Below the pieces are notes generated by a model, which saw only the letters and a program-made list of their open reading frames with translations, was not told the DNA's origin and did no database searches. This document shows, in pieces, positions 26,423-33,922 of a DNA stretch of 64,000 bases. Made by a program: the position numbers and the translations under genes. The stretch spans positions 62,001-126,000 of the forward strand of contig CAIVRI010000080.1 in the NCBI GenBank assembly GCA_903908265.1. The letters are read 5' to 3'. The stretch's first letter is position 1. Every line of letters begins with the position of its first letter. The stretch is from an uncultured Pseudomonadota bacterium (GTDB taxonomy: Bacteria > Pseudomonadota > Gammaproteobacteria > Steroidobacterales > Steroidobacteraceae).

Positions 26423-27238
26423 CTACGCTTGCGCCGCACGCGCCCGCTCGGCGCGTCGCATCAGCACGCTGGCCACAATGACGCAGCAGCCGACGCCGGC
26501 AATGATCAAGCTGGCCATGGCATTCACGTCCGGACTGACGCCGAGCTTGACCTTCGAGTAGATCACCATCGGCAGCGTACTGGCGCGCGGCCCGGAGACG
26601 AAACTGGATATGACCAGGTCGTCTAAAGACAGCGTGAACGACAGCAGCCAACTCGAGATCAAGGCCGGCGCAATAATCGGCAACGTCACATCCAGGAACG
26701 CCCGCAGACGGGTCGCGCCGAGGTCCATCGCGGCCTCTTCGAGAGTGATATCCGCCGACTGCAGTCGCGACTGCACCGTCACGGACACATAGGCCGCACA
26801 GAAAGCCACGTGCGATAAAATGACCGTAGTCACGCCACGGGAAGGCCATCCGATCAATTGCAACATCGACACAAACAATAACAACTGCGTGATACCAGTA
26901 ATGATTTCTGGCATCACAAGCGGAGCATTGATCATCCCCGCCAGCAGGAAGCGGCCCCGAAATTTCGAAAATCTCACCAAGGCAATCGACGCCAGACTCC
27001 CTAACAGCAGCGCTGCAGTAGAACTGGCGAAGGCAATTTCCAGCGACAGCACCGCCGCCTTACGGATCTGCGCATCTTCAAGCAGCGCCGAGTACCAGTG
27101 CGTCGAGAATCCTCCCCACACGCTGCCCAGGGCCGAGGCGTTAAAGGAATACCCGATCAGTACGAGAATGGGGACGTAGAGGAACGCAATACCGAGACAA
27201 AGCACAGTGATCAATGAGATCGGCATGCGACGATCCAT
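26423..27238 (-). CDS. Polyamine-type ABC transporter permease (PotC-like)
   Basis: A 271-residue inner-membrane permease with six hydrophobic segments. ITVLCLGIAFLYVPILVLIG is helix 1. The EAA loop is TLEEAAMDLGATRLRAFLDV near residue 175, and the end is typical of PotC. ATG 27238 is chosen by similarity (MDRRMPISLITV); the longer frame upstream overlaps PotB. Family members import polyamines, putrescine or other cationic amines. It lies two bases after the PotB-like gene. No binding protein is adjacent, and the ATPase is 12 kb away at 39695-40840. Confidence 0.88.
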   Translation of the reverse strand: MDRRMPISLITVLCLGIAFLYVPILVLIGYSFNASALGSVWGGFSTHWYSALLEDAQIRKAAVLSLEIAFASSTAALLLGSLASIALVRFSKFRGRFLLAGMINAPLVMPEIITGITQLLLFVSMLQLIGWPSRGVTTVILSHVAFCAAYVSVTVQSRLQSADITLEEAAMDLGATRLRAFLDVTLPIIAPALISSWLLSFTLSLDDLVISSFVSGPRASTLPMVIYSKVKLGVSPDVNAMASLIIAGVGCCVIVASVLMRRAERARAAQA

Positions 27239-27240
27239 GC

Positions 27241-28146
27241 TCAGTACTCCACTTGGCGCACTTGATAGTACTGATGAATTGCAATCGGGCCTGCCAGTAG
27301 AACGAGGAAGGCAATCGCCACCGCCGATGCTACCGGCCAATCGTGGTTACCAAAGAATTCGTCCCAGAGCACGCGTCCGATCATGAGGTTGTCCGGCCCG
27401 CCCAGCAACGCGGGGATGACGTACTCACCAATCGCCGGGATGAAGACCAACATGGACCCGGCGATCACGCCTGGCATAGACAAAGGCAAGGTCACATCAA
27501 AAAAAGCCCGCCACGGGCGACCGCCCAGATCCGAGGCCGCCTCAAGCAGAGTGCGGTCGAGCTTTTCCAGCGTCGCGTACAGCGGCAACACCATAAACGG
27601 CAGGTAGGAGTAGACGATCCCTAGGTAGATCGCAAAGGTCGTGTGCATCATCCGCAGCGGATGATCGATCAGCCCTAATTGCAGCAGTACGGCATTCAAG
27701 AGCCCATTATCCCGAATAATGCTCTCAAGAGCGTAAACCCGCAGCAAGAAGGACGTCCAGAACGGCAGGATGATCACCATCATCAAAATATTCTGAGTCG
27801 ACTTCGTGGCACGGGCCATGGCATACGCCATCGGGTAGCCCACCATCAGACACATCAACGTGGCAAAGAAGGCCGTCCGCAGCGAGTACAGGACGGCAAC
27901 CACATAGACATCGTCAGTCAGCAGGTACCGATAATTGGCCAGACTGGCCTGCCAGTGCAGATGCCCGTCCGCCCCCCGACCGAACAGGTCGGTAAATGGG
28001 GGGATCCGCAAGGCCGCCTCACCGAAGCTAATCTTCAGTGCGAAGGCGAACGGGATCAGGAAGAATACGAACAGGAAGAGTAGCGGCGGCAGGATGATGA
28101 ACCACCGGCCACGACGCGCGACGAGCCTCGCCAAATACTCTCCCAC
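27241..28146 (-). CDS. Polyamine-type ABC transporter permease (PotB-like)
   Basis: About 301 residues with six membrane segments: FIILPPLLFLFVFFLIPFAF, NILMMVIILPFWTSFLLRVY, the EAA loop LLEAASDLGGRPWRAFFDVT near residue 205, and IPAIGEYVIPALLGGPDNLM, a PotB hallmark. The start is uncertain: GTG 28146, preceded by a G-rich stretch, gives a normal N-terminus; a GTG at 28203 would add 19 residues. First gene of a two-gene operon with PotC, diverging from the TetR-Rieske gene with about 100 bases between them, so the regulator probably controls it. Confidence 0.85.
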   Translation of the reverse strand: MGEYLARLVARRGRWFIILPPLLFLFVFFLIPFAFALKISFGEAALRIPPFTDLFGRGADGHLHWQASLANYRYLLTDDVYVVAVLYSLRTAFFATLMCLMVGYPMAYAMARATKSTQNILMMVIILPFWTSFLLRVYALESIIRDNGLLNAVLLQLGLIDHPLRMMHTTFAIYLGIVYSYLPFMVLPLYATLEKLDRTLLEAASDLGGRPWRAFFDVTLPLSMPGVIAGSMLVFIPAIGEYVIPALLGGPDNLMIGRVLWDEFFGNHDWPVASAVAIAFLVLLAGPIAIHQYYQVRQVEY

Positions 28147-28202
28147 AGCGACCCCCCCGAGGAGCGTGCATGTGCAACGCCAGCCCAGTCTGCCGTAGGT
28201 CA

Positions 28203-28213
28203 CCGGTTACCGG
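28203..28213. promoter_or_regulatory. Small palindrome in the divergent potBC / TetR-Rieske gap
   Basis: CCGGT (28203-28207) and ACCGG (28209-28213) form an 11-base palindrome about a central T, in the 103-base gap 28147-28249. Its location makes it a candidate operator for the divergent TetR-Rieske regulator, but it is short and GC-rich DNA yields such palindromes by chance. Confidence 0.35.
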
Positions 28214-28249
28214 AAGTCTTTCTCACCGCTTGGGGCAGGAAATCGGATA

Positions 28250-29722
28250 ATGGCGCCTATGAAAGCCAAGACCAAAAAGGTCACCACAGCGCGGACCGCG
28301 CGGGCGCGGCACCGCCCCCACCTCATTGACGCGTGTATCGCGGCACTGCATTTGTATGGTCCGTCCAAGACGACCGTCGACAAGGTCGTAGCGATCGCCG
28401 GGCTATCGCCCGGCATCGTTCGGTTCTACTTTGACTCCAAGGACGCGATGTTGGTCGCGTCCTTGGAGTTTCTCGCCAGCGAATTCGAGCAGCAGTTGAT
28501 CGTGCCGGTATCCGCCCACATTAGCGAACCGATTGCGGCGCTGAATTTACTGGTGGATCTGTATTTGGGCGCGGAGCTGGCTAGCACGCGCAAAGTATCA
28601 GTCTGGTATTCGTTTTGGGGCGAGGCCAGTTCCCGGCAGGAGTACTACGATATCTGCGGCTCACGGGATGCCAAATTTGAGGCCTTGGTCTATGAACTGA
28701 CCCGACGATTGCTTGACCATGAGCCAGCCAGTCCCGCAGAGCCCGATGCCATTGCGCTTGGGTTGATCGGCACGCTGGAGATGCTCTGGCAGGGCTTCGC
28801 CTTCCAGACCGAGGCGGCGATTGATCGCGGCGCGGCGCGGCACCGCATGGACAGCTACCTGCGCTCCGTGTTCCCGGCGTCCTTCGGCCGGCGCACCGCC
28901 TCCACGCTGGGGCTACCGCTGGGCGACCTGGGATGGCATTTCGCTGGTCGCGTGACGGACCTCGCCGTGCCAGGCGCCACCGCCGTGGTGGAAACCCCCA
29001 GCGACCGCATGCTAGTGGTCCGCGGCAGCGACCTCGTTTTACGCGCCTTTGCCAATCGCTGCCCCATCCGCCCCCATGCGTTGATCGAAGGGCCGCGCGG
29101 TCGTCCAATCGATACGCTGCATTGCCGAACGCATGCGATTGCGTACGATCTCAATGGCCGCAACCTCGGTGCGGGTGTAGCGGCTCTGCAGCCGCACCTG
29201 TGCATCACCACCGGCAGCCTCATCTGGGTATCGGCGTCTGCGGACTCGCCGCCGCCGTCAGCCACTATCGCTGCGCGGGTGGACACGCTCACGCTGGGTG
29301 CGCCGCACATCGAGGACGTTGTGGTGGAGGCTGACTGGTCGGTGTTGGTGGATCTATGGCGCGGTCACGCGCCACCGACCGAGACGGCGGCCAGCTGGAG
29401 TACCCCCGGGTGGAGCGCGGATCGATTCCGGCATCTGACCGAAGGGGAGCACGCCGGCTTGAGCATTTGGCTCGAGCCCAATCAACTGGTGGACATCGGT
29501 CCTGCAGGGCTCACTGTGACCGCCGTGCAACCGATCCGATCCGGTCGCGCCCGGGTGCGTCAGTGGCGGTATGATCGGGTCGACAACCCTAAACAATCGG
29601 CAGTCCTACGGTATCTACTCAATCGCCAGTTCAGATCTTACCTCGCCATCGCCGCTTCGACCCAACGCGGCCTCGACGCACAAGCACTGCGACAGAACTA
29701 CACCGCACGAAACGCCTCATAA
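28250..29722 (+). CDS. TetR/BetI-type regulator fused to a degenerate Rieske oxygenase alpha-subunit-like domain
   Basis: One uninterrupted 490-residue frame. Residues 20-75 are a TetR HTH close to BetI (KTTVDKVVAIAGLSPGIVRF, then YFDSKDAML). Residues 80-210 form a helical TetR ligand domain (VSVWYSFWGEASSRQEYYD is BetI-like). From ~225 on, the sequence follows Rieske oxygenases: MLVVRGSDLVLRAFANRCPI, a 21-residue gap, LHCRTHAIAYDLNGR, then VEADWSVLVDLWRGH where enzymes have NWKxxxENxxExYH. Rieske ligands are C271, I273 (His expected), C292 and H295, so one of four is lost. The mononuclear-iron histidines are also missing. It is therefore probably a non-catalytic, ligand-sensing module. AGGA lies nine bases before ATG 28250. 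It diverges from potBC and precedes an aldehyde dehydrogenase gene by 53 bases. Confidence 0.85.
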   Translation: MAPMKAKTKKVTTARTARARHRPHLIDACIAALHLYGPSKTTVDKVVAIAGLSPGIVRFYFDSKDAMLVASLEFLASEFEQQLIVPVSAHISEPIAALNLLVDLYLGAELASTRKVSVWYSFWGEASSRQEYYDICGSRDAKFEALVYELTRRLLDHEPASPAEPDAIALGLIGTLEMLWQGFAFQTEAAIDRGAARHRMDSYLRSVFPASFGRRTASTLGLPLGDLGWHFAGRVTDLAVPGATAVVETPSDRMLVVRGSDLVLRAFANRCPIRPHALIEGPRGRPIDTLHCRTHAIAYDLNGRNLGAGVAALQPHLCITTGSLIWVSASADSPPPSATIAARVDTLTLGAPHIEDVVVEADWSVLVDLWRGHAPPTETAASWSTPGWSADRFRHLTEGEHAGLSIWLEPNQLVDIGPAGLTVTAVQPIRSGRARVRQWRYDRVDNPKQSAVLRYLLNRQFRSYLAIAASTQRGLDAQALRQNYTARNAS

Positions 29723-29775
29723 CCCACCTACAGCGCGGCCTCACTGCCGTGCATCTTGAAACGACGGAGCCCTCC

Positions 29776-31266
29776 ATGACGACCCTGACTACCCAAGACT
29801 GGCATGACCGCGCCGCGGCCCTGCGCTACCACACCGGCCATTTTATTGATGGCGTCCACGTTGCCGGCGGCGCCGCGCGTTTCTCCGTCACGAACCCGGC
29901 CACGGGTAAGGAACTGTGCACAGTTGCTGCTGGCGATAGCGCCCTGGTGGATCGTGCCGTTGCCTCCGGTCGCGCCGCGTTCACAAGTGGTGTGTGGCGC
30001 CGCATGGCACCGCGCGACCGCATGGGCGTGCTGCAGCGCTTTGCGGATTTGATCGATGCCAACGCCGAGCGCATTTCGTTGCTCGACACGCTCAACATGG
30101 GCAAGCCGATTCGCGACATGCTGGGCATCGACGTACCGTCCGCCTCGCAGACCTTCCGCTATTTCGCCGAACTATCCGACAAGATCGACGGCAGCGTCAC
30201 CAGCACGGCGTCCGACGCCTTTCATTACATTCTGCGTGAACCGCTCGGCGTCGTCGGTTGCATCGTGCCTTGGAATTATCCGCTGCTGATGGCGTCGTGG
30301 AAGGTGGCTCCCGCCCTCGCCGCAGGCAACTCAGTCGTGCTCAAGCCGGCAGAACAGTCGCCCCTGTCTGCATTGGTGATGGCGGAACTGTTCGTCGAAG
30401 CCGGCGGTCCGGCCGGCGTCTTTAACGTCGTCAATGGTCTCGGCGAAGCGGTCGGCGCAGCGCTCTCTCTGCATATGGACGTGAACAAGATCGCCTTCAC
30501 AGGCTCCACCGAAGTTGGCAAGCTGATGCTGATTGCTGCGGGCCGCTCGAACATGAAACGGGTCAGCCTAGAGTGCGGCGGTAAATCGCCGCAGATCTTC
30601 CTGCCCGATCTGGGCGATATGGATCGCGCGGTCAGTTACGCGATCAATGGCATCTTCGGCAACATGGGTGAGGTCTGTAACGCGGGCTCGCGATTGCTAG
30701 TGCACCGTTCCATCGCCGAGGAATTCATCGCCAAATTCCGCGCGGCGGGCCAACACGCCTATCGAGCCGGCGATCCGCTCGATCCAGAGACCAATCTGGG
30801 GCCTCTGGTCACGGACTCCCACTGCAGCCGCGTCACCAGCCTGATCGAAACCGGTGTGCGCGAAGGCGCCAAACTCGAATTTGGCGGTGACCGTCCGAGC
30901 CTGGCGGGCTCTTACGTCAACCCGACCCTATTTTCGGGCGTAACCAACCAAATGACGATCGCGCGCGAAGAAATCTTCGGGCCCGTAGGGTCGGTCATCG
31001 TGTTCGATGACCTCGCCGAGGCGATTCGGATCGCGAATGACTCTATTTACGGCTTGGCCGCCTCGGTCTGGACGCGCGATCTGGTTACCGCACACAAGGC
31101 GGTTCGTGATCTGGAGGCTGGCGTCATTTGGGTGAACTGCTTTGATCACGGCGACATGACGCAACCGTTCGGCGGTTACAAGCAATCGGGCCAAGGTCGT
31201 GACAAGTGCCTTGAAAGCCTACTCGGCTACACCCAGACCAAGTCCGCATGGGTACATCTGGGCTGA
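29776..31266 (+). CDS. Aldehyde dehydrogenase (gamma-aminobutyraldehyde/betaine aldehyde type)
   Basis: A 496-residue ALDH. Features include FIDGVHVAGGAARFSVTNPA, IVPWNYPLLMASWKVAPALA (NAD site), FTGSTEVGKLM, the base Glu in SLECGGKSPQ, and EEIFGPVGSVIVFDD. At the nucleophile position the sequence reads GNMGEVCNAGSRLLVH, with Cys in place (usual GQxCxAxSR). NCFDHGDMTQPFGGYKQSG matches the aminobutyraldehyde/betaine aldehyde group (PuuC-like). ATG 29776 has GGAG seven bases upstream. It lies between the TetR-Rieske gene and two Rieske oxygenase genes, so it likely oxidises an amino aldehyde from that pathway. Confidence 0.9.
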   Translation: MTTLTTQDWHDRAAALRYHTGHFIDGVHVAGGAARFSVTNPATGKELCTVAAGDSALVDRAVASGRAAFTSGVWRRMAPRDRMGVLQRFADLIDANAERISLLDTLNMGKPIRDMLGIDVPSASQTFRYFAELSDKIDGSVTSTASDAFHYILREPLGVVGCIVPWNYPLLMASWKVAPALAAGNSVVLKPAEQSPLSALVMAELFVEAGGPAGVFNVVNGLGEAVGAALSLHMDVNKIAFTGSTEVGKLMLIAAGRSNMKRVSLECGGKSPQIFLPDLGDMDRAVSYAINGIFGNMGEVCNAGSRLLVHRSIAEEFIAKFRAAGQHAYRAGDPLDPETNLGPLVTDSHCSRVTSLIETGVREGAKLEFGGDRPSLAGSYVNPTLFSGVTNQMTIAREEIFGPVGSVIVFDDLAEAIRIANDSIYGLAASVWTRDLVTAHKAVRDLEAGVIWVNCFDHGDMTQPFGGYKQSGQGRDKCLESLLGYTQTKSAWVHLG

Positions 31267-31277
31267 GGCATGCGCGC

Positions 31278-31313
31278 CCAGTCGCTCGGGGTCAACGGAC
31301 TGCGAGCGACTGG
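31278..31313. terminator. Hairpin between convergent aldehyde dehydrogenase and Rieske genes
   Basis: CCAGTCGCTCG (31278-31288) and CGAGCGACTGG (31303-31313) are perfect complements with a 14-base loop. The structure begins 11 bases after the aldehyde dehydrogenase stop and covers the last codons of the convergent Rieske gene. It may terminate both transcripts, but there is no T run. Confidence 0.55.
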
Positions 31314-32467
31314 CGCACCCATTCCTGGAAACGCCACACGTCGTACTCCTCGGGCATGAGCAGACCGTGCGCATGCGGCGCTGCGTGCATGCCCTGCTGC
31401 GCCAATTCGCACACTTCGCCATCTTCGTGCATGACCGTAGCGGAGAAGTTGCAGGCGTTCATGATGTCGACCGCTGGATCCGCTAGGGTTTCCTTGGGAA
31501 ACAGCCACTCGATATGCAGCTCCGTCTCCTCAGGCCCTAATGCCAGAATCCGCGATGAGCGCACATGATCGACGTGCAGGACGAGGTACTGCGACGGCAA
31601 ACTAGTCATGTATTGATAGCCTAGCGCGCGCTCGGCGTCGGTGAGGTCCGGAAACTCGTGACCGAGGGACTGGCCGTCCACTGTCCACGTCACCGCACCA
31701 CGCTTCATCCCCCCTTTGTAGAGCGGGTCATCCTGCGTCGCCATCGACGTCCAATTCGGGTCATCGCGCTGCTCCATGATGCCGCGGCGATAAATGGGTA
31801 CCGCATCGATCAGGCCTGGATGCACACCAGGGCAATGCAGGCATTCGTTATAGTTTTCCCAGAAAACCTTCCAATTGCAGCGAATACGCTTAGTCAACTG
31901 GTGACCTACAACGAGATCTTCCAATGGCCAATGATCAAAGAGACCGAGGTTAGCGTTGAAGTTGTCGGCTAGCGTCGCGGCGTCCCCAGACAGATTGACG
32001 TAAACAAAGCCGCGCCAGATCTGCACCGCGATGGAGTGCAGTTGGGTGCCGTCCACATCCACGTGATGGGGACGACCCGCCGAGGGGATACGCGCCAACT
32101 GCCCATTCAAGCGATAGGTCCAGGCGTGATACGGGCAAGTAATGCCGCCAGGCCCAAAACGGCCTTCCGGTTCGCGGCATAGTGCGGATCCCCGATGCCG
32201 ACACGCGTTGTAGAAAGCCCGGATCTCACCGGCCTCATCGCGCACCAAGAGAACCGGCTGCCCGAGCAGATGGAAAGTGCGATAGGAGCGCACGTCGGGT
32301 AGCGTATCGACGCGGCACAGGTACACCCACTGCCTGAACCAGATTTCCTGGCGTTCGCGCTCGTACTGCGCCTCGTCAAAATACCAACGGCTGGGCAAGG
32401 TATGCACGAGTTGCCGCAGTCCATTGAACTCGCCGGCCGTGGGATCGAACGGATGCTCGGTGGTCAT
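31292..32467 (-). CDS. Rieske non-heme iron oxygenase, alpha subunit (quaternary-amine type), A
   Basis: A 391-residue oxygenase. The Rieske cluster ligands are C89/H91 (NACRHRG) and C111/H114 (CPYHAWTY). The mononuclear iron site is in NWKVFWENYNECLHCPGVHP, with H211 and H216. ECLHCPGVHP resembles glycine betaine/carnitine/stachydrine monooxygenases. Such enzymes hydroxylate an N-methyl group (releasing formaldehyde) or a carbon next to nitrogen. They need a reductase, and no ferredoxin-type reductase gene is in this window. It is second in a two-gene operon with B; the gap is three bases. Confidence 0.9.
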   Translation of the reverse strand: MTTEHPFDPTAGEFNGLRQLVHTLPSRWYFDEAQYERERQEIWFRQWVYLCRVDTLPDVRSYRTFHLLGQPVLLVRDEAGEIRAFYNACRHRGSALCREPEGRFGPGGITCPYHAWTYRLNGQLARIPSAGRPHHVDVDGTQLHSIAVQIWRGFVYVNLSGDAATLADNFNANLGLFDHWPLEDLVVGHQLTKRIRCNWKVFWENYNECLHCPGVHPGLIDAVPIYRRGIMEQRDDPNWTSMATQDDPLYKGGMKRGAVTWTVDGQSLGHEFPDLTDAERALGYQYMTSLPSQYLVLHVDHVRSSRILALGPEETELHIEWLFPKETLADPAVDIMNACNFSATVMHEDGEVCELAQQGMHAAPHAHGLLMPEEYDVWRFQEWVRQSLAVR

Positions 32468-32470
32468 GCA

Positions 32471-33628
32471 TCACCTACGTGGGTCAGGAGCAAACTCTCT
32501 GGGTGGCGTCAGATTGCGTATCTCGGGGATCGCAGACGCAAGCAAATCATGAAAGTCACTCATCCATGTTTCGATCGATGACAACGGGCCCGGCGTATAA
32601 CTCGACGACTGCAAGCCGCGGTAGACACGCTCACACAGCCACCGGTCTTCCTCATACACCGCGGTATTGATCCGACTACCGAGCCAACGTAGCGCCCGCA
32701 TTTCCCGCCGCTCGTCCGCATGGCCGAACAACGCGTAGCGGATCGTGCAGCGCCCCGGACCCCGCGGCAGAATCTGGAAAAAATCCATCTGCTCAGGGTA
32801 CAGGTCGATCCCGAGGTTCGGCAACGCGGTAAAAAACCGCCATGAACGGCGCTGTGCCTCCGGCAGATCGAGCGCCGTTTTGGCCAGTAGTCGCTGATAG
32901 GCGCGCTCGCTCCACCGCGTGGACGGGGTATCGCGCAGCCAACTGATGCCACGCGAAACGCCCAAGGCCCCTTTTTGATCGTCATAGTCCGGCGTACCCA
33001 TCCGATTCAGGCCGGGGTGTCCGACCGGCACGTGATAGGACTCGAGGTTATTATCCATCGCAATCTTCCAATCGACGTTCCACTCTTCCTCGCCTATAGC
33101 ACCGAGCGGCTGCATTTGCGCAATGCGATACGGCTCCAGTTCTGCGACAAAGGGACCCCACGTGTCGCGCAGGGGCGCCGGTCGTACCTCACCGACGCAG
33201 ACAAAAACCAGGCCCATCAGAATCTCGACGTGGACCGGTTTTAGGCCATGCGCCTCCCGATCCAGCCCAGGAAAGCTCTCGCGCGCAGGCACGCCGCTCA
33301 GGCGCCCGTCGTACTGATAGCTCCAGCCGTGGTACGGACAGACGATCAGCCCCGGGCAGTGGCCATCGCCATCCAACAGTCGCGTCCCGCGATGCCGACA
33401 CAGGTTGTGGAAGGCCCGAACTGCACCCTCGCGATCCCTAAGCACAACAAGGCTATCGGCACCCAACGCCAACGTGGTGTAGTCGCCGGGCCGGACGATC
33501 GAATTGACGTGACAGGCAATCTGCCAACTCGGGCGCAAGATCCGCTCGACTTCCAAACGCATCATTTCCGGGTGGTTGTACACCCACGCGGCCAGTGCCT
33601 GTCTCGGAGTCGACGCTGAAGTACGCAT
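32471..33628 (-). CDS. Rieske non-heme iron oxygenase, alpha subunit, B
   Basis: A 385-residue oxygenase. Rieske ligands are C77/H79 (NLCRHRG) and C97/H100 (CPYHGWSY). The iron site is in DWKIAMDNNLESYHVPVGHP, with H199 and H204. The pattern ESYHVPVGHP is unlike copy A, so the two probably act on different substrates or form a mixed complex. It is the first gene transcribed from the A/T-rich divergent region 33629-33922. A palindromic site lies 21 bases upstream of its start codon. Confidence 0.9.
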   Translation of the reverse strand: MRTSASTPRQALAAWVYNHPEMMRLEVERILRPSWQIACHVNSIVRPGDYTTLALGADSLVVLRDREGAVRAFHNLCRHRGTRLLDGDGHCPGLIVCPYHGWSYQYDGRLSGVPARESFPGLDREAHGLKPVHVEILMGLVFVCVGEVRPAPLRDTWGPFVAELEPYRIAQMQPLGAIGEEEWNVDWKIAMDNNLESYHVPVGHPGLNRMGTPDYDDQKGALGVSRGISWLRDTPSTRWSERAYQRLLAKTALDLPEAQRRSWRFFTALPNLGIDLYPEQMDFFQILPRGPGRCTIRYALFGHADERREMRALRWLGSRINTAVYEEDRWLCERVYRGLQSSSYTPGPLSSIETWMSDFHDLLASAIPEIRNLTPPREFAPDPRR

Positions 33629-33648
33629 AAACCTGCACCACGGACCTG

Positions 33649-33662
33649 TATACGATCGTTCA
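33649..33662. promoter_or_regulatory. Candidate operator, imperfect copy of the TATACG-N2-CGTATA palindrome
   Basis: TATACG, two bases, then CGTTCA; the left half is identical to the site at 33827-33840. It is 21 bases upstream of the Rieske B start codon, in the expected promoter or leader region of that operon. Confidence 0.4.
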
Positions 33663-33826
33663 ATTTACGCGCCAATGGCCACTGTCCGCAAGAGCAAAGG
33701 CCTCTGCATGGAGATCTGAAATACTCCGATATTTATCATAACCTAATGATTTAATTATAATTAATTTTCTGCCCTAGGCAACACAAACAATGCCGCACGC
33801 GTGCACAGCGGTTGCGGACAATATTC

Positions 33827-33840
33827 TATACGTGCGTATA
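33827..33840. promoter_or_regulatory. Candidate operator, perfect 14-base palindrome
   Basis: TATACG and CGTATA flank a two-base spacer. It sits about 80 bases before the aminotransferase start and overlaps a -10-like TATAAA, a position expected for a repressor. A degenerate copy at 33649-33662 sits near the start of the Rieske B gene on the other strand. Confidence 0.5.
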
Positions 33841-33922
33841 AAATAACATGGACTCCGGGTGCCACCAAATGCTAGCGTCCACGGTGCCTTGAGGCACACC
33901 AGTTGACCTGCCGGAGCAAGCC

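Larger units (their letters stand above)
33629..33922. promoter_or_regulatory. A/T-rich bidirectional promoter region with two related palindromes
   Basis: The largest gene gap in the window, and strikingly A/T-rich at 33720-33770. At 33751-33764 lies a perfect 14-base palindrome, TTAATTATAATTAA, whose centre gives TATAAT -10 boxes on both strands; a TTATCA at 33733-33738 is 17 bases before the plus-strand box. Flanking it are TATACGTGCGTATA (33827-33840, perfect) and TATACGATCGTTCA (33649-33662, nine or more positions shared), which look like one regulator's operators. TATAAA at 33837-33842 overlaps the first palindrome. A small hairpin GTGCCT/AGGCAC lies at 33884-33897. No gene is seen here. 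Confidence 0.6.
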
